From assembly GCA_029298735.1 (NCBI GenBank), contig JANSLP010000115.1, positions 27,037 through 91,036 on the forward strand: a DNA stretch of 64,000 nt. Reading direction: 5' to 3'. Positions 55,319-64,000 of this stretch are shown here, piece by piece. This DNA comes from Ophiostoma sp. CBS 140.51. Lineage: Eukaryota > Ascomycota > Sordariomycetes > Ophiostomatales > Ophiostomataceae. The position numbers and the translations under genes are program-made. The first letter of the stretch is position 1, and each line of letters begins with the position of its first letter. The notes under the pieces were generated by a model, which searched no databases, was not told where the DNA came from, and worked only from the letters and a program-made list of their open reading frames with translations.

Positions 55319-55963
55319 ATGCGTCTTTCCAGCTTCCAGTCCCTCCTTCTTTTGGTACCTGCTGCCCTTGCTTCGCAGAACAAGCGCCAGGCCACGTATG
55401 TTCTCCTGATAATTTTCTCGTAACTTATCAGATCACACGGGCTGACACATAATTTTTACATCCACTACAGAACCACCACCTCCGCCCTGAACCTCCAGGC
55501 CGAGGCCGCCTCGCTGGTCTCCATATACGTGCCGCCCACCGCCTATGCCCAGCTCACGGCCTCTGTGGCCTCGGCCGCTTCGGCAGCGTCCGTCACGGGT
55601 GACCCGGCCTCACTGTTCTTATCGGCCATCCTGGCCACAAACCCGCCTGCCTGGCTCAATTCGGCTGTACCCCCCTACTACAGCAGCAACATTGCCGCTC
55701 TCGAGTCGGCCGTGGCCACGCTGCGCAGCGAGGCCGGCACGAACACGCTAGTGTCGACGTCGACGAGCGAGACGCTTGTGGTCACTCAAACGACCAACAG
55801 CCTGGGCAGTACTGTGACGACGAGCTTCACGTCGACGTTCCCTGTGACGTCGACACACACGACCTCGTCGTCGGGCAATGCAGCAGCGCCGACTGCTGGC
55901 CCGCAGCAGCAGGCTGGGCTGGGCATTGCCGCCCTCGCTTTGGGCCTGGCTGCCATCTTCTAA
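55319..55963 (+). CDS. Small GPI-anchored cell-wall protein
   Basis: Two exons (55319-55395 and 55471-55963) give 189 residues. The N-terminus MRLSSFQSLLLLVPAALA is a signal peptide. It is followed by QNKRQ, with a KR dibasic site suitable for Kex2 cleavage. The mature part begins with a short threonine run, has an Ala-rich central region with tyrosine-containing NPPAWLNSAVPPYYSS, then a Ser/Thr-rich stretch likely to be O-glycosylated. The C-terminus has SSSGNAAAP as the likely GPI attachment region and a hydrophobic tail (LGIAALALGLAAIF) with no charged residues after it. No enzymatic domain is recognised. The expected location is the plasma membrane or wall. Confidence 0.8.
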
Positions 55964-56059
55964 AGAGTTGTGCTTGGAAATGACGGCATGAGGCAGCCGA
56001 GGTGGTGGATATTAAGTTGGAGGTATTATGGTGGAATTATTTGTAATATTCTGTTCCAT

Positions 56060-56305
56060 TTACTGACCATAGGATGAATGGTGTGGGAATATGAATAATA
56101 TTTGATGTGGTTTTACTTTCTTGACTTGCTGGACAAGCTTTTCGACGACAGCAGGGTCCTCCGAGTCCAGGAGGGACAGGTCAACGGACTGCAGCTTTGC
56201 AAAGTTGTGTGTCTCTTTGGTGATTGGCGGAGGGACCCACTCCGGCACAAATGGCTTCCCGGGGAGGTTAGCCGCAGGAGGCGAGAAGGGAGCAGCGGGT
56301 GCCAT
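56060..56305 (-). pseudogene. Remnant of a 2-oxoglutarate/Fe(II) dioxygenase (N-terminus only)
   Basis: An 81-codon frame starts MAPAAPFSPPAANLPGKPF. Its VDLSLLDSEDPAVVEKLVQQ segment looks like the start of the DIOX_N domain of isopenicillin-N-synthase-like dioxygenases (the usual IDLS plus helix). After QQVKK the sequence loses similarity and reaches a stop. Only about 96 bases lie between that stop and the stop of the GPI protein gene, so there is no room for the HxD..H catalytic core. The gene therefore appears truncated at its 3' end. A very short functional peptide cannot be excluded. Confidence 0.5.
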
Positions 56306-57041
56306 GGTGAAAGTTTGGATTTGGTGGTATTGTTAGAACCGTGTCTCTGTGTTATCGTTGGTTCAGATAGAGGAGGGATGTGTTGGTTGTCGATGTAGAA
56401 CAAGAGTGTGTTCAATTTGTGATCTTTGCGCGTCTTATCTTCTATTATTATATTCTTTACGGTTAGCATGGAACCGAGTGCAAGGGATTTTGTGCAACTC
56501 CTTTTGGTGATCCTGTGGCGTGACTTTGCAAACAATCTTCGAATACCAGATTGTAGGCCTGCAGTTCGGCACCTGCCGCAGATCGCTGCACCACACTTGT
56601 TGAAGGCTAGACCCTCCTCCCGATACTGTGCAGGAGCACCACCCAGGTCAGTTTGGGAGGAGCTCCTCCTTACGAGCTTTCAAATGGGTGTGGGTCTCGG
56701 CAGCTAGAAAGAGCACCCCAGTCGACCTCGAAAGAGCTCCTCCCTAATCGGACCCACAATTGCCAACGTCGGTAAATAGCGGCGGCAGAAGGGCTACACG
56801 GAAAGACAACAGACAACACAATCTCTCCTACGAGGATGTCTTGTGGATTTCCGTGAACTTCTTTTCTTACCTCTACCACACCCTTGGAAGCATAAATTGC
56901 CTTTCCTCATTTCCTATCTTGTCCATTGCATCCCTTCCACCACCACAAGTTTATTGTCCCACTCCGCAGACAAGCCAGCCTCCCTGACAAACCTAATCAA
57001 AACAAACATCCCGCTTTCATCTTTCCCCTTCTACCGCCAAC
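56306..57041. promoter_or_regulatory. Promoter region of the RidA gene and the dioxygenase remnant
   Basis: 736 bp between divergent starts. It contains the palindrome at 56656-56669 and a half copy, GAGCTCCTCC, at 56733-56742. A T/C- and C/A-rich leader precedes the RidA start. Confidence 0.45.
56656..56669. promoter_or_regulatory. Perfect palindrome GGAGGAGCTCCTCC, possible operator
   Basis: A 14-base perfect palindrome about 375 bp upstream of the RidA ATG. Its core GGAGGAGCTCC recurs at 59059-59069 in the aldolase/MFS divergent promoter. Confidence 0.45.
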
Positions 57042-57508
57042 ATGTCTCGTGAGCTTATCTCCAGCGAGAAGTTTCCTTCTAAGCCGCACAACAACCCGGC
57101 CTGCCGCGTTCCGGGCCTTATCTTCTGTGCTGGTCAAACAGCAACAGGCGAGATCAAGCAAGCGACAGTAAGACCATTCCAAGATCCCCAGAGATGCAAA
57201 GTGCCTTGCCAATTTGGCTACATTGCTTCATACACGGGCATATAATTTTAACATGCGTGTAATGTTACTAACTGTTGTTATAGCGCACGGCACTTCAGAA
57301 TCTGACCGAAGTTCTCGAGCTCTCCGGCTCGTCTGTGGAGAAGATTGTCAAAATCAATGTCTACCTTGCGAGCATGGAGGATTTTGCGGCCATGAACGAG
57401 GCCTACATTAACTTCCTTCCCCAGCCCATGCCCCCGCGTTCTTGTTTACAGGCGCTGGCACCGGGCAAGGGCACGGTTATTGAGATTGAGTGCATTGCCC
57501 AGGCATAG
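57042..57508 (+). CDS. RidA/YjgF/UK114-family reactive intermediate deaminase
   Basis: Two exons (57042-57167 and 57284-57508) give 116 residues. It opens with LISSEKFPSKPHNNPACRVP and GLIFCAGQTA, then TALQNLTEVLELSGSSVEKI, VYLASMEDFAAMNEAYINFL, the substrate-site PMPPRSC with its arginine, and TVIEIECIA at the end. These are the usual RidA motifs. The family forms trimers that hydrolyse enamine/imine intermediates released by PLP enzymes, or act on related 2-aminoacrylate-like compounds. The loop after GQTATGEIK is shorter than in typical members (about 130 residues). The intron has a TTACTAAC branch site. It lies beside a dioxygenase remnant, an aldolase, an MFS carrier and an aldehyde dehydrogenase, which suggests a role in catabolism of a specific compound. 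Confidence 0.88.
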
Positions 57509-57962
57509 TGGGTGCTGGTAGTCTATTAGTTACGTAAATTGGATCAATACTCGCACAGACGAAGTTACCTTCCCCAGAAATTGTTGTACTCGGTGTTTGA
57601 ATGTAAAAGACGAACTCTGAAATGAAATCTGGGGAGATTGGATCACATTTCCACAGACTGGAACTGTCTCCACGTATGTATGCTTTCTCATAAATCTCAA
57701 CACCCCTACAGATTGCCACAGTAGTTAGTGGTGAGTTAAATATTTGCGTAGATGGTGCTTGTGGTGTTCACGCACCAAGTAAAAATGTCTCACCCACAAT
57801 GCTAACCACCATGAATTGGCCAACAAGGAACGGAAAGAAAGCATGCCACATTACATGGCATTTAAAATATATGTAAAAAAAAAAAAAAAGCTTTGATAAT
57901 CTATTTTATAATTATGATCTATGTGTTTTTTCCACCCACGCCTTCCCCTAACATGAGCTGAT
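57509..57962. other. AT-rich convergent 3' intergenic region
   Basis: Between the stops of RidA and the aldolase. It has a 15-base A run near 57876 and AT-rich sequence to 57930. No frame is supported. Confidence 0.45.
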
Positions 57963-58769
57963 CTATGACCGAGCTATCTCAAACTCGGCAATGTACCAGT
58001 TCTGGATAGCCTTGGTGTCACCAGTAATGGCCACCATGTCGTACTTTGAGCGTTCCTGCTTGGCAGTAGTGCCATTGTTCACCATGCGGCCCACCCACTT
58101 CCCGGCCTTACGACCCGCAGCGATGACCTTGTCAATAGCACCAGTAAACACGGGCTCGTCGCCCTTTGCGGGGACATAGCCGAGCAGCGACTGAGCCAGA
58201 TCGTTGGGACCAACAAACACGAGGTCCACACCAGGGACAGCGGCGATCTCATCCACATTCTCAACGCCGGCCTTTGTCTCAATTTGGATCATAGTGATAA
58301 TGGTCTCATTAGCCGACAACATGTACTCAGGGGTGGTCAGGCCGTGGGCAATAGCCGGGAAGGCCGATCCCTGGCCACGAACACCGTAAGGCGGGAACTT
58401 GGACGACTGAACCACCTGGCGGGCCTCGTCGGCATTGTTGATCTGGGGAACCATGATACCGTGGGCGCCCGTGTCAAGAGCACGCTTGATGATATCATGG
58501 GAGGTGCCACGGATGCGGATGATAGGTGAAACACCAAGAGCAGCGATGGCAGCAACAGCATTGTGCATAGAATCGTCACCAATGTGGCCGTGTTCACAGT
58601 CAATGACAATGCCATCAACACCCGTGAGGGCAACGATCTGTGCATGGCGGACAGAAGGCAGAGCCACAAAAGTCAACAGAGGGTACTCGCCCGCTCTGAG
58701 CTTGTTCAGTAGCCGCAGCCGGGGGTTCACGATCTGGGTCGTCTGGGCAGTGGTCTGAATGGCAGCCAT
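57963..58769 (-). CDS. HpcH/HpaI-type aldolase (class II, metal-dependent)
   Basis: An intronless frame of 268 residues. Family motifs in order are the TFVALPSVRHAQIVAL strand-helix unit, GVDGIVIDCEHGHIGDDSMH, SPIIRIRGTSHDIIKRALD, GAHGIMVPQINNADEAR, VRGQGSAFPAI, MIQIETKAGVENVDEIAAV with the metal-binding glutamate, and GVDLVFVGPNDLAQSLLG with the metal-binding aspartate. The family cleaves 2-oxo-4-hydroxy acids to pyruvate or oxaloacetate plus an aldehyde. 2,4-dihydroxyhept-2-ene-1,7-dioate is the classical substrate. The actual substrate here is unknown. Divergently placed to the MFS carrier and near an aldehyde dehydrogenase, it could supply the aldehyde that the latter oxidises. Catalytic positions look intact. 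Confidence 0.92.
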   Translation of the reverse strand: MAAIQTTAQTTQIVNPRLRLLNKLRAGEYPLLTFVALPSVRHAQIVALTGVDGIVIDCEHGHIGDDSMHNAVAAIAALGVSPIIRIRGTSHDIIKRALDTGAHGIMVPQINNADEARQVVQSSKFPPYGVRGQGSAFPAIAHGLTTPEYMLSANETIITMIQIETKAGVENVDEIAAVPGVDLVFVGPNDLAQSLLGYVPAKGDEPVFTGAIDKVIAAGRKAGKWVGRMVNNGTTAKQERSKYDMVAITGDTKAIQNWYIAEFEIARS

Positions 58770-59643
58770 GGTTGATGTTTGTGACGTGATGGAGATGGGT
58801 ACTTTTGTGGGTGGTGCGCAGATGGTGAGCTGATGATAAACTCGAATGGGGCTGGGAATGAATTGGGAAGATTAGGATGCTTGATTGGGACTATCTACGT
58901 ATCATCGGCTTGTAAGACCTGGATCTGATGATGATTTTATGGTCAAAAATATTTTTCGAATTCGGTCACGCAAGTTTTCAACTGCTTTCGGGATGCAAGT
59001 TGTTACCTGTCGTGATGCAGGACCGATGCATGGAACCTACAATGACATGTCTCCGCCGGGAGGAGCTCCGTCAACGATGTGGATCCGCAACGGCCGAAGA
59101 AAGATGGAACAAAATAGAACAAGGGATAAATGTGGACAGGTAACATCGCCCAATCAGCGCTGCTGTGAATCAGTATCTCCGCGATAAGACACACTAGATG
59201 AAGGGCTCCACTGGCAGTCCACCCTCTCCGTATGTGTACTAGACGCAATGATTACAAGTGTGGGGTAAAGCGCAAAGTCATATCTCTGTGCCTCGTGGAT
59301 GTTTCGGCAACAACATACACACGAGGGTTGGAAGGACTACCATACGGCATCAGGCAAGGGCCATGCTTGGGCATGCATCCTCTTGTCTTCTTATCCTGTC
59401 GTTGTCGATTTGTACATTTATAATGCGCGTCTCGTCCTGACTGAGGATGACTTGGAAACAGAGAAGCCAAGACAAACAGAAGAAAGCTGATAACTTCACG
59501 TCTTTGTCACTCCCCTTTAAATCAATTGTTTTCCATTTGTTTTTCATTCCCTTCCCGTTCAGTTGCATCTCTGAGCAACCTCCGCCATATCCCGCTGCAT
59601 ATCGATACCAAACCACACAGCCTCGTCACAAGAATCAAAAACA
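58770..59643. promoter_or_regulatory. Divergent promoter of aldolase and MFS carrier
   Basis: 874 bp between start codons of two genes likely to share a pathway. It contains the CGG-N8-CCG site at 59057-59070, which overlaps a GGAGGAGCTCC core. The last 60 bases before the MFS start are C/A-rich leader-like sequence. Confidence 0.5.
59057..59070. promoter_or_regulatory. CGG-N8-CCG inverted repeat, possible Zn2Cys6 binding site
   Basis: CGGGAGGAGCTCCG has everted CGG/CCG ends spaced by eight bases, the general form bound by many Zn2Cys6 dimers. It encloses GGAGGAGCTCC, also present upstream of the RidA gene. It is 288 bp from the aldolase start and 574 bp from the MFS start. Confidence 0.4.
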
Positions 59644-61170
59644 ATGACGCACGATCAGGCCGAGCCGCCTTCTCCCAAGGAGGATATCAAGATGAAAATT
59701 GATGATGCGGTATCGTCTGCTGAGGGCCAGGTCCATACGGCCTACGACCGGATGCCGCAGAGCCTTATCGGGCTCAGCGAGGCCGACCGCGAGGCGCTGA
59801 ACAAGAAGCTGGTCCGCAAGCTCGACTACACCATCCTCCCTATCGTTGGCATCTTGTACATTCTCAACTACATTGACCGTCAGAATCTGGCTGCTGCCAA
59901 GCTCCAGGGCATCACGCAAGATCTAAACATGTCGACCACTCAGTTTGCTACCGCTGTGTCGATTCTCTTCGTCGGCTACCTTCCGTTCCAAATCCCCAGC
60001 AACTTGCTCATCACCAAGATCTCTCGCCCTGGAATGTACATTTGCGTCGCCGTGGCCATTTGGGGCTCCATCTCTGCCGCCACGGCTGCTGTCAACACAT
60101 ACTCGCAGCTAGTCGGCGTTCGTGTCATCCTTGGCGTTGTGGAGGCTGTCTTCTTCCCTGGCGCCGTGTACTACCTATCAGCGTGGTACACCAAAAGGGA
60201 ACTTGGCAAGCGCTTTGCCGCTCTCTACATTGCACAGCAGGTGGGCAACGCCTTTGGTGGCCTCTTTGCCGCTGCCGTTCTTCAGCTTGATGGACAGCGC
60301 GGTATTGCCGGCTGGCGCTGGCTTTTCATCATCGAGGGTTCGGCCACTGTGTTTATCGGTGTCATTTGCGCCTTCTTCATGCCCGAGTTCCCCCACAACA
60401 GTCGCATGCTCACACAGGCTCAGCGTGAGCTTGCCGTGTGGCGTATCGAGTCCGAAGCTGGTGCTGCCGAGGGCACTGAGAACGAATCGGCTTGGAGCGG
60501 TTTCAAGCAGGCACTGTCCGACCCCAAAATGCTTCTGATGATCCTGTGCAACCTCCTTTCGCAAGCCCAGGGATCCATTGCCAACTATTTCCCCACTCTC
60601 GTCAACTCTCTTGGATACAACAGTACGATCAGCTTGCTTCTGACTGCCCCACCTTACATCCTGGCTGGTATTGTCTACTACTGCCTGATGTACTACTCCG
60701 ACCGCAAGAACACTGTTTATTTCCCCATTGTCACTCTCATCTCCATCGCCATCATCATGTACATTATCCCTCTGACCACTACCAACGTCGGTGCGCGCTA
60801 CTTCTCGATCATGATCCTCCCATTTGCATCTGTCGGTCCCCAACTCCTCCTCTACAAGACCATCAACCTTCATCTAGCACGTCCAGTTGCAAAGCGCGCC
60901 GTCGCATCTGCTCTTGTCAATGCCATCGGCGGAACATCAAATATTTGGGCGTCATACCTCTATTACCAAGGTCCACATTTCTATGCCGCTTTTGGTACAC
61001 TGACTGCGTGTGCTCTGCTGTTCATTCTCACCATTACTGTCTATCGCTGGTTGGTGCGCCGCGACAACCGTTACATGGACTCTGGGGACCAGACCTTGAT
61101 TGCAAAGGCGATGAAACGTGGTGTTACGGAGGAAATGATCCAGCTGAACTGGCGCTATGAGATGTATTAA
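59644..61170 (+). CDS. MFS transporter, anion:cation symporter (Dal5-like) family
   Basis: An intronless frame of 508 residues with 12 predicted membrane helices. The N-terminus is soluble and acidic, with VRKLDYTILPIVGILYILNY and IDRQNLAAAKLQGI leading into helix 1, the typical ACS-family opening. Helix 4 region: RVILGVVEAVFFPGAVYYLS followed by AWYTKRELGKRFA. Later landmarks are GWRWLFIIEGSATVFIGV and the second-half LPFASVGPQLLLYKTINLHL. Fungal relatives import allantoate, nicotinate, pantothenate, vitamins or organic acids by proton symport at the plasma membrane. The substrate cannot be read from sequence. Context with an HpcH-type aldolase and an aldehyde dehydrogenase favours a carboxylate (inference). 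The start at 59644 has a good AAAACAATG context. Confidence 0.93.
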   Translation: MTHDQAEPPSPKEDIKMKIDDAVSSAEGQVHTAYDRMPQSLIGLSEADREALNKKLVRKLDYTILPIVGILYILNYIDRQNLAAAKLQGITQDLNMSTTQFATAVSILFVGYLPFQIPSNLLITKISRPGMYICVAVAIWGSISAATAAVNTYSQLVGVRVILGVVEAVFFPGAVYYLSAWYTKRELGKRFAALYIAQQVGNAFGGLFAAAVLQLDGQRGIAGWRWLFIIEGSATVFIGVICAFFMPEFPHNSRMLTQAQRELAVWRIESEAGAAEGTENESAWSGFKQALSDPKMLLMILCNLLSQAQGSIANYFPTLVNSLGYNSTISLLLTAPPYILAGIVYYCLMYYSDRKNTVYFPIVTLISIAIIMYIIPLTTTNVGARYFSIMILPFASVGPQLLLYKTINLHLARPVAKRAVASALVNAIGGTSNIWASYLYYQGPHFYAAFGTLTACALLFILTITVYRWLVRRDNRYMDSGDQTLIAKAMKRGVTEEMIQLNWRYEMY

Positions 61171-61745
61171 TTGTTGTGCCTGGCGAAGCCATTTGTTGTT
61201 GTTTTAAAAAGCCCACCTGTCAATGCAAGCCAAATTATGGTGGGAGCAAGAGTTCTGAATAGTATGTATTATTTAAACAAGACACAATATTATTAATTCG
61301 TATTAAATATTACTTTATTCTGATATATTAATAAGCTTTTTGTTGTCAAAGTGATACTCAACGATTAAAATTATGATTTTCATAGAAGACAGCTGTGGAA
61401 ATTAAGCAGCCTAGACTCACCATTGTGCGGTGCAGCCGCCCAGCATTGTCAACATGTTTGTCAACCAAGCAAGTGCCATGGCCAAAACATTTAGTAAGGT
61501 GCTGCAGTTCATGTAAGTCTCCCAAATTATCTGATACGTGTTATTATTGGTGTTGTTACGATGGCACATTTAAAATCAAACATTAATTTGTTCGATTAAT
61601 TCTGCAAAGTTAAATAAATCACAATACGTCTGTCCTGGCGTGGCCATGTCCTCCCCACTGGCTAGAGACAACATATGTGATCCCGTCATTCTCTCGTACA
61701 TCATCTATCAAGAGATCAGTCAATTCATCCTGCTACTTCTTGCCA
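61171..61745. other. AT-rich convergent 3' intergenic region
   Basis: 575 bp between the stops of the MFS carrier and the aldehyde dehydrogenase, with very AT-rich sequence at 61255-61345 and 61570-61625. No coding sequence is seen. The AT content could reflect 3' untranslated regions or old mutation of non-coding DNA. Confidence 0.45.
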
Positions 61746-63531
61746 CTAGGCAAACAGGCCTCTGTCACCTTTGGGAGCTGTCGTCTCTGCATCCTTCCAG
61801 TAAGTAACGGTCCGCGAGTTGGTGTAGTACCCTAGACCCAGGGGGCCCAGCTCACCACCAATACCACTCTGCTTATGCGCACCAAACAAGGCCTCTGGAT
61901 GCAGCTTCAGACCGGCGTTGACCCATACGCTCCCTGTCTCGAGGCTGCTTGCGATTGCCCATGCCCTGGTCTGATCCCGGCAGTAAACCGTAGCTCCAAG
62001 TCCTGTCGGTGTGTCATTGACTCGTTGCATCAGCTCGGAGTCTGATTTCCATCTGAGAACAGGTACGATCGGTCCAAATGGCTCTTCTTGCACAATGCGC
62101 GACCTCTCCGGAGGGTTGGCAACAACAGCTGGAGAAACAAAGTAGCCGGCGTCCGAACCATCCTCGTACTCGGGTACGTCTCCGTTTCCAACGGCAAACT
62201 CGTAGTTGTTGTCCGCACAGTCCTTGTAGATTGCGCGTACTATGTCATACTGCATCTTGTTTTGGATAGGACTGCAGAACCCCTCGCCCGGCTTGTAGGT
62301 CTTGACAATGGCCACGAAATGTCGCATAAACTCATCGTAGATAGAGTCGTGAACATAAATGCGCTTTGTCGCCATGCAAATTTGCCCCGAGTGTGCAAAG
62401 GATGCCGTAGCCGCCATGTTGGCAGCCTCGGCCACATCGAAATTTTCAGTCACAATGGCCGCATCATTGCCTCCTCTAGAGTATTAGTTAGTATGACATG
62501 ACAACACCTCCTGGTGGGTTTTGAGCAGTACCTACAGTTCCAAGTTGACTCTCTTTAGAGTATCGGATGCTGCCTTCATGACCTTCTTTCCGGTGGCAGT
62601 AGAGCCAGTGAACGAAATTTTGGAAATGCCCGGGTGCTTCGTGATCCACGGACCAAGCTTGTCGTCCCCACTCAGAACTTGGACAGCCCCAGTAGGGAAA
62701 ACGGTTGAAGCAATCTCGCCAATCTTGAGAGCACAATAGGGAGTAAATGGTCTGATATGTTAGTTGAATTCCGGGATTGTGCAGATTGATCAAATGGGAT
62801 ATCAGTGGAGCATACGAGGGCTTCAGGATGACGCTGCACCCAGCCATGAGAGCTGGGGCAATCTTCAGAATGGCCATCTGGAAGGGATAGTTCCATGGTG
62901 TGATTCCGGCAACAACTCCAATTGGTGCGTGTTGTTTCACAATGCGGACATCTTTGTCGTCTTTCAGTACCTGGTCAGGCACAGACCAATTTGCTATTAA
63001 ATGTTGTTAGAGAGATAGCACAAGGGCCAAATCCATTGAAATGACTTACAGTTGCCGCGAACGGTGTTGACTCCCATCATTACCCCAGACTCGGCAAATG
63101 CCGCCTTTACGAGAAATGAAAGTCAGCTTACTCCATACATCATTAGACACACAGCTGCCGCCGCTTACTCACAGGCTTCCCTGTCTCGCGATGGAGCAGC
63201 TCGGTGAAGTCGCTCTTGTGCTGCTCCAATACATCGGCAAACTTCTTCACGAAGTTGCTTCGCTCATCGTGTGTAAGTGCAGACCACTCTAGGAATGCGG
63301 TTTTGGCAGCTGATACAGCATCGTCAAGATCTGCCTGTGTGGCGACGGGAACATCCCACAATGGCTTCCCGTTGCTTGGATCGATTCCGTTCAACTTCGA
63401 CCCAGCTACACCCCTTTTTTTGTCGCCTAAAATCTGTTGATTAATGTTATTAGTGTGCTACAACATTATTCTTGTCTCTGGACTTCTTCACTTACGTTGT
63501 AGAATGTCGTGAATGATATCTCGCCTGCCAT
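61746..63531 (-). CDS. NAD(P)-dependent aldehyde dehydrogenase
   Basis: Six exons on the minus strand (63496-63531, 63173-63433, 63050-63104, 62816-62993, 62536-62751, 61746-62475) give 491 residues in a closed frame. Key residues are present: TPWNYPF with the oxyanion asparagine, FTGSTATGKKV for cofactor binding, NLELGGNDAAIV with Glu248 formed across an intron, and SGQICMATKR with catalytic Cys282, 34 residues after the glutamate as usual. EEPFGPIVPVLRW is also present. The family oxidises aldehydes to carboxylates. The sequence resembles fungal vanillin/salicylaldehyde-type enzymes only in a general way. It is the last gene of the putative catabolic group. An in-frame ATG at 63582 would add 17 residues (MNQEQHLQNHSPK..). 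I prefer MAGEISFTTFYN because related enzymes start similarly. Confidence 0.92.
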
Positions 63532-63900
63532 GATGTAGTTTGGCTTGGGACTGTGATTTTGCAAATGTTGTTCTTGGTTCATTTCTGTGTTGGAATAGTG
63601 AATTTACATCGAGAATAGATGTGTACAAATAAACGTCGCGAAATTAGTTAGTCAAACTCCGTTGCACGGGAAAGTCCGCTTCCCGATGATGAGGAATCAT
63701 CTATCGAGCTTGAGGAATCATTTTGCTTCAATACGGTACTGTTTTATCTCCGTTGTCCAACCAGAGTGGAACCTCCAAGGCTCCGCCCGGTTTGGCGCCA
63801 ATAAATCCCGACGATCAGATTCCCCGTGGGGTACCAAAATGAGACTCGACAAAATGCAACACCCCAATTCAAATCTCGCACGGATCAAATCATGTGGAAG
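63532..63900. promoter_or_regulatory. Upstream region of the aldehyde dehydrogenase
   Basis: It holds a perfect inverted repeat CGGGAA-N7-TTCCCG (63667-63685) and two copies of TGAGGAATCAT (63690-63700 and 63711-63721), about 140-190 bp upstream of the gene. These may be regulator sites. A frame at 63718-63909 is continuous with the 14-3-3-like fragment but shows no similarity itself. Confidence 0.4.
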
Positions 63901-63958
63901 AGTAACCATCTCATCGTAACGCTCAGCCTGCTCGCACAGGCGAGCCAGGAAGGTCTTG
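63901..63958 (-). pseudogene. 14-3-3 protein exon fragment
   Basis: On the minus strand, an intron end with a GCTGAC branch-like site and CTACAG acceptor is followed by codons for KTFLARLCEQAERYDEMVT. This matches the first helix of fungal 14-3-3 proteins. The next expected residues (a YMKEVA-like continuation) are missing: the DNA changes to unrelated sequence and I see no donor at the break. The retained splice site shows that the copy came from genomic DNA, not from a processed transcript. The first exon, if any, lies beyond the window. A complete gene with an unusual structure is a less likely alternative. Confidence 0.5.
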
Positions 63959-64000
63959 CTGTAGAAAGGCGCGTAATGTCAGCATCTGCACATTGCATAG

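Noticed and set aside
61255..61345. AT-rich block as a possible RIP-mutated repeat or origin
   Set aside because: Too short and placed between two convergent stops. A 3' untranslated region explains it adequately.

Overview
The window reads as nuclear DNA of a filamentous ascomycete (Pezizomycotina, most likely Sordariomycetes). The grounds are short GT..AG introns with CTAAC/CTGAC-like branch sites, codons rich in G or C at the third position, a large Zn2Cys6 regulator, a single-copy fungal acetate kinase, and protein families typical of that class. Assignment below class (for example Ophiostomatales) would be a guess. I see no rRNA, tRNA, CRISPR array or intact transposon.

Layout. 0.4-3 kb: a borealin/Nbl1-type protein converging on the translation factor Tma22 (DENR). 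5.7-8.9 kb: a large disordered protein ending in a SAM-dependent methyltransferase domain. 10-13.1 kb: a Zn2Cys6 transcription factor on the minus strand. 16.3-22.1 kb: the THO-complex WD40 subunit Tex1 diverging from the Ypt6 exchange-factor subunit Ric1. 22.5-25.1 kb: a phosphate:H+ symporter-like MFS carrier. 30.5-32.1 kb: a four-exon gene I do not recognise. 33.5-36.1 kb: acetate kinase and a two-finger C2H2 regulator, convergent. 42.4-47.1 kb: the splicing factors Prp31 and Clf1, head to head over a 414-bp spacer. 50.5-52.8 kb: a glycine-zipper, Arg/Asp/Ser-rich DUF3824-type protein. 55.3-56.0 kb: a small GPI-anchored wall protein.

The right end (56-63.6 kb) looks like a small catabolic cluster: a truncated 2-oxoglutarate dioxygenase remnant, a RidA-family deaminase, an HpcH/HpaI aldolase, an ACS-family (Dal5-like) MFS carrier and an aldehyde dehydrogenase. 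The carrier could import an organic acid, the aldolase could cleave it, the dehydrogenase could oxidise the aldehyde, and RidA could remove reactive enamine/imine by-products. The same GGAGGAGCTCC core occurs in two promoters of this group. At the right edge is a short 14-3-3-like exon fragment that stops abruptly.

Long gene-free stretches (2.7, 3.2, 5.3, 1.3, 6.3, 3.5 and 2.5 kb) lie mostly upstream of regulators. Several carry pyrimidine-rich sequence on the sense strand of the following gene, as in long fungal 5' leaders, and several carry strong G-quadruplex motifs. Exon borders were worked out by hand from splice sites, reading phase and family similarity. Every spliced model keeps its reading frame.
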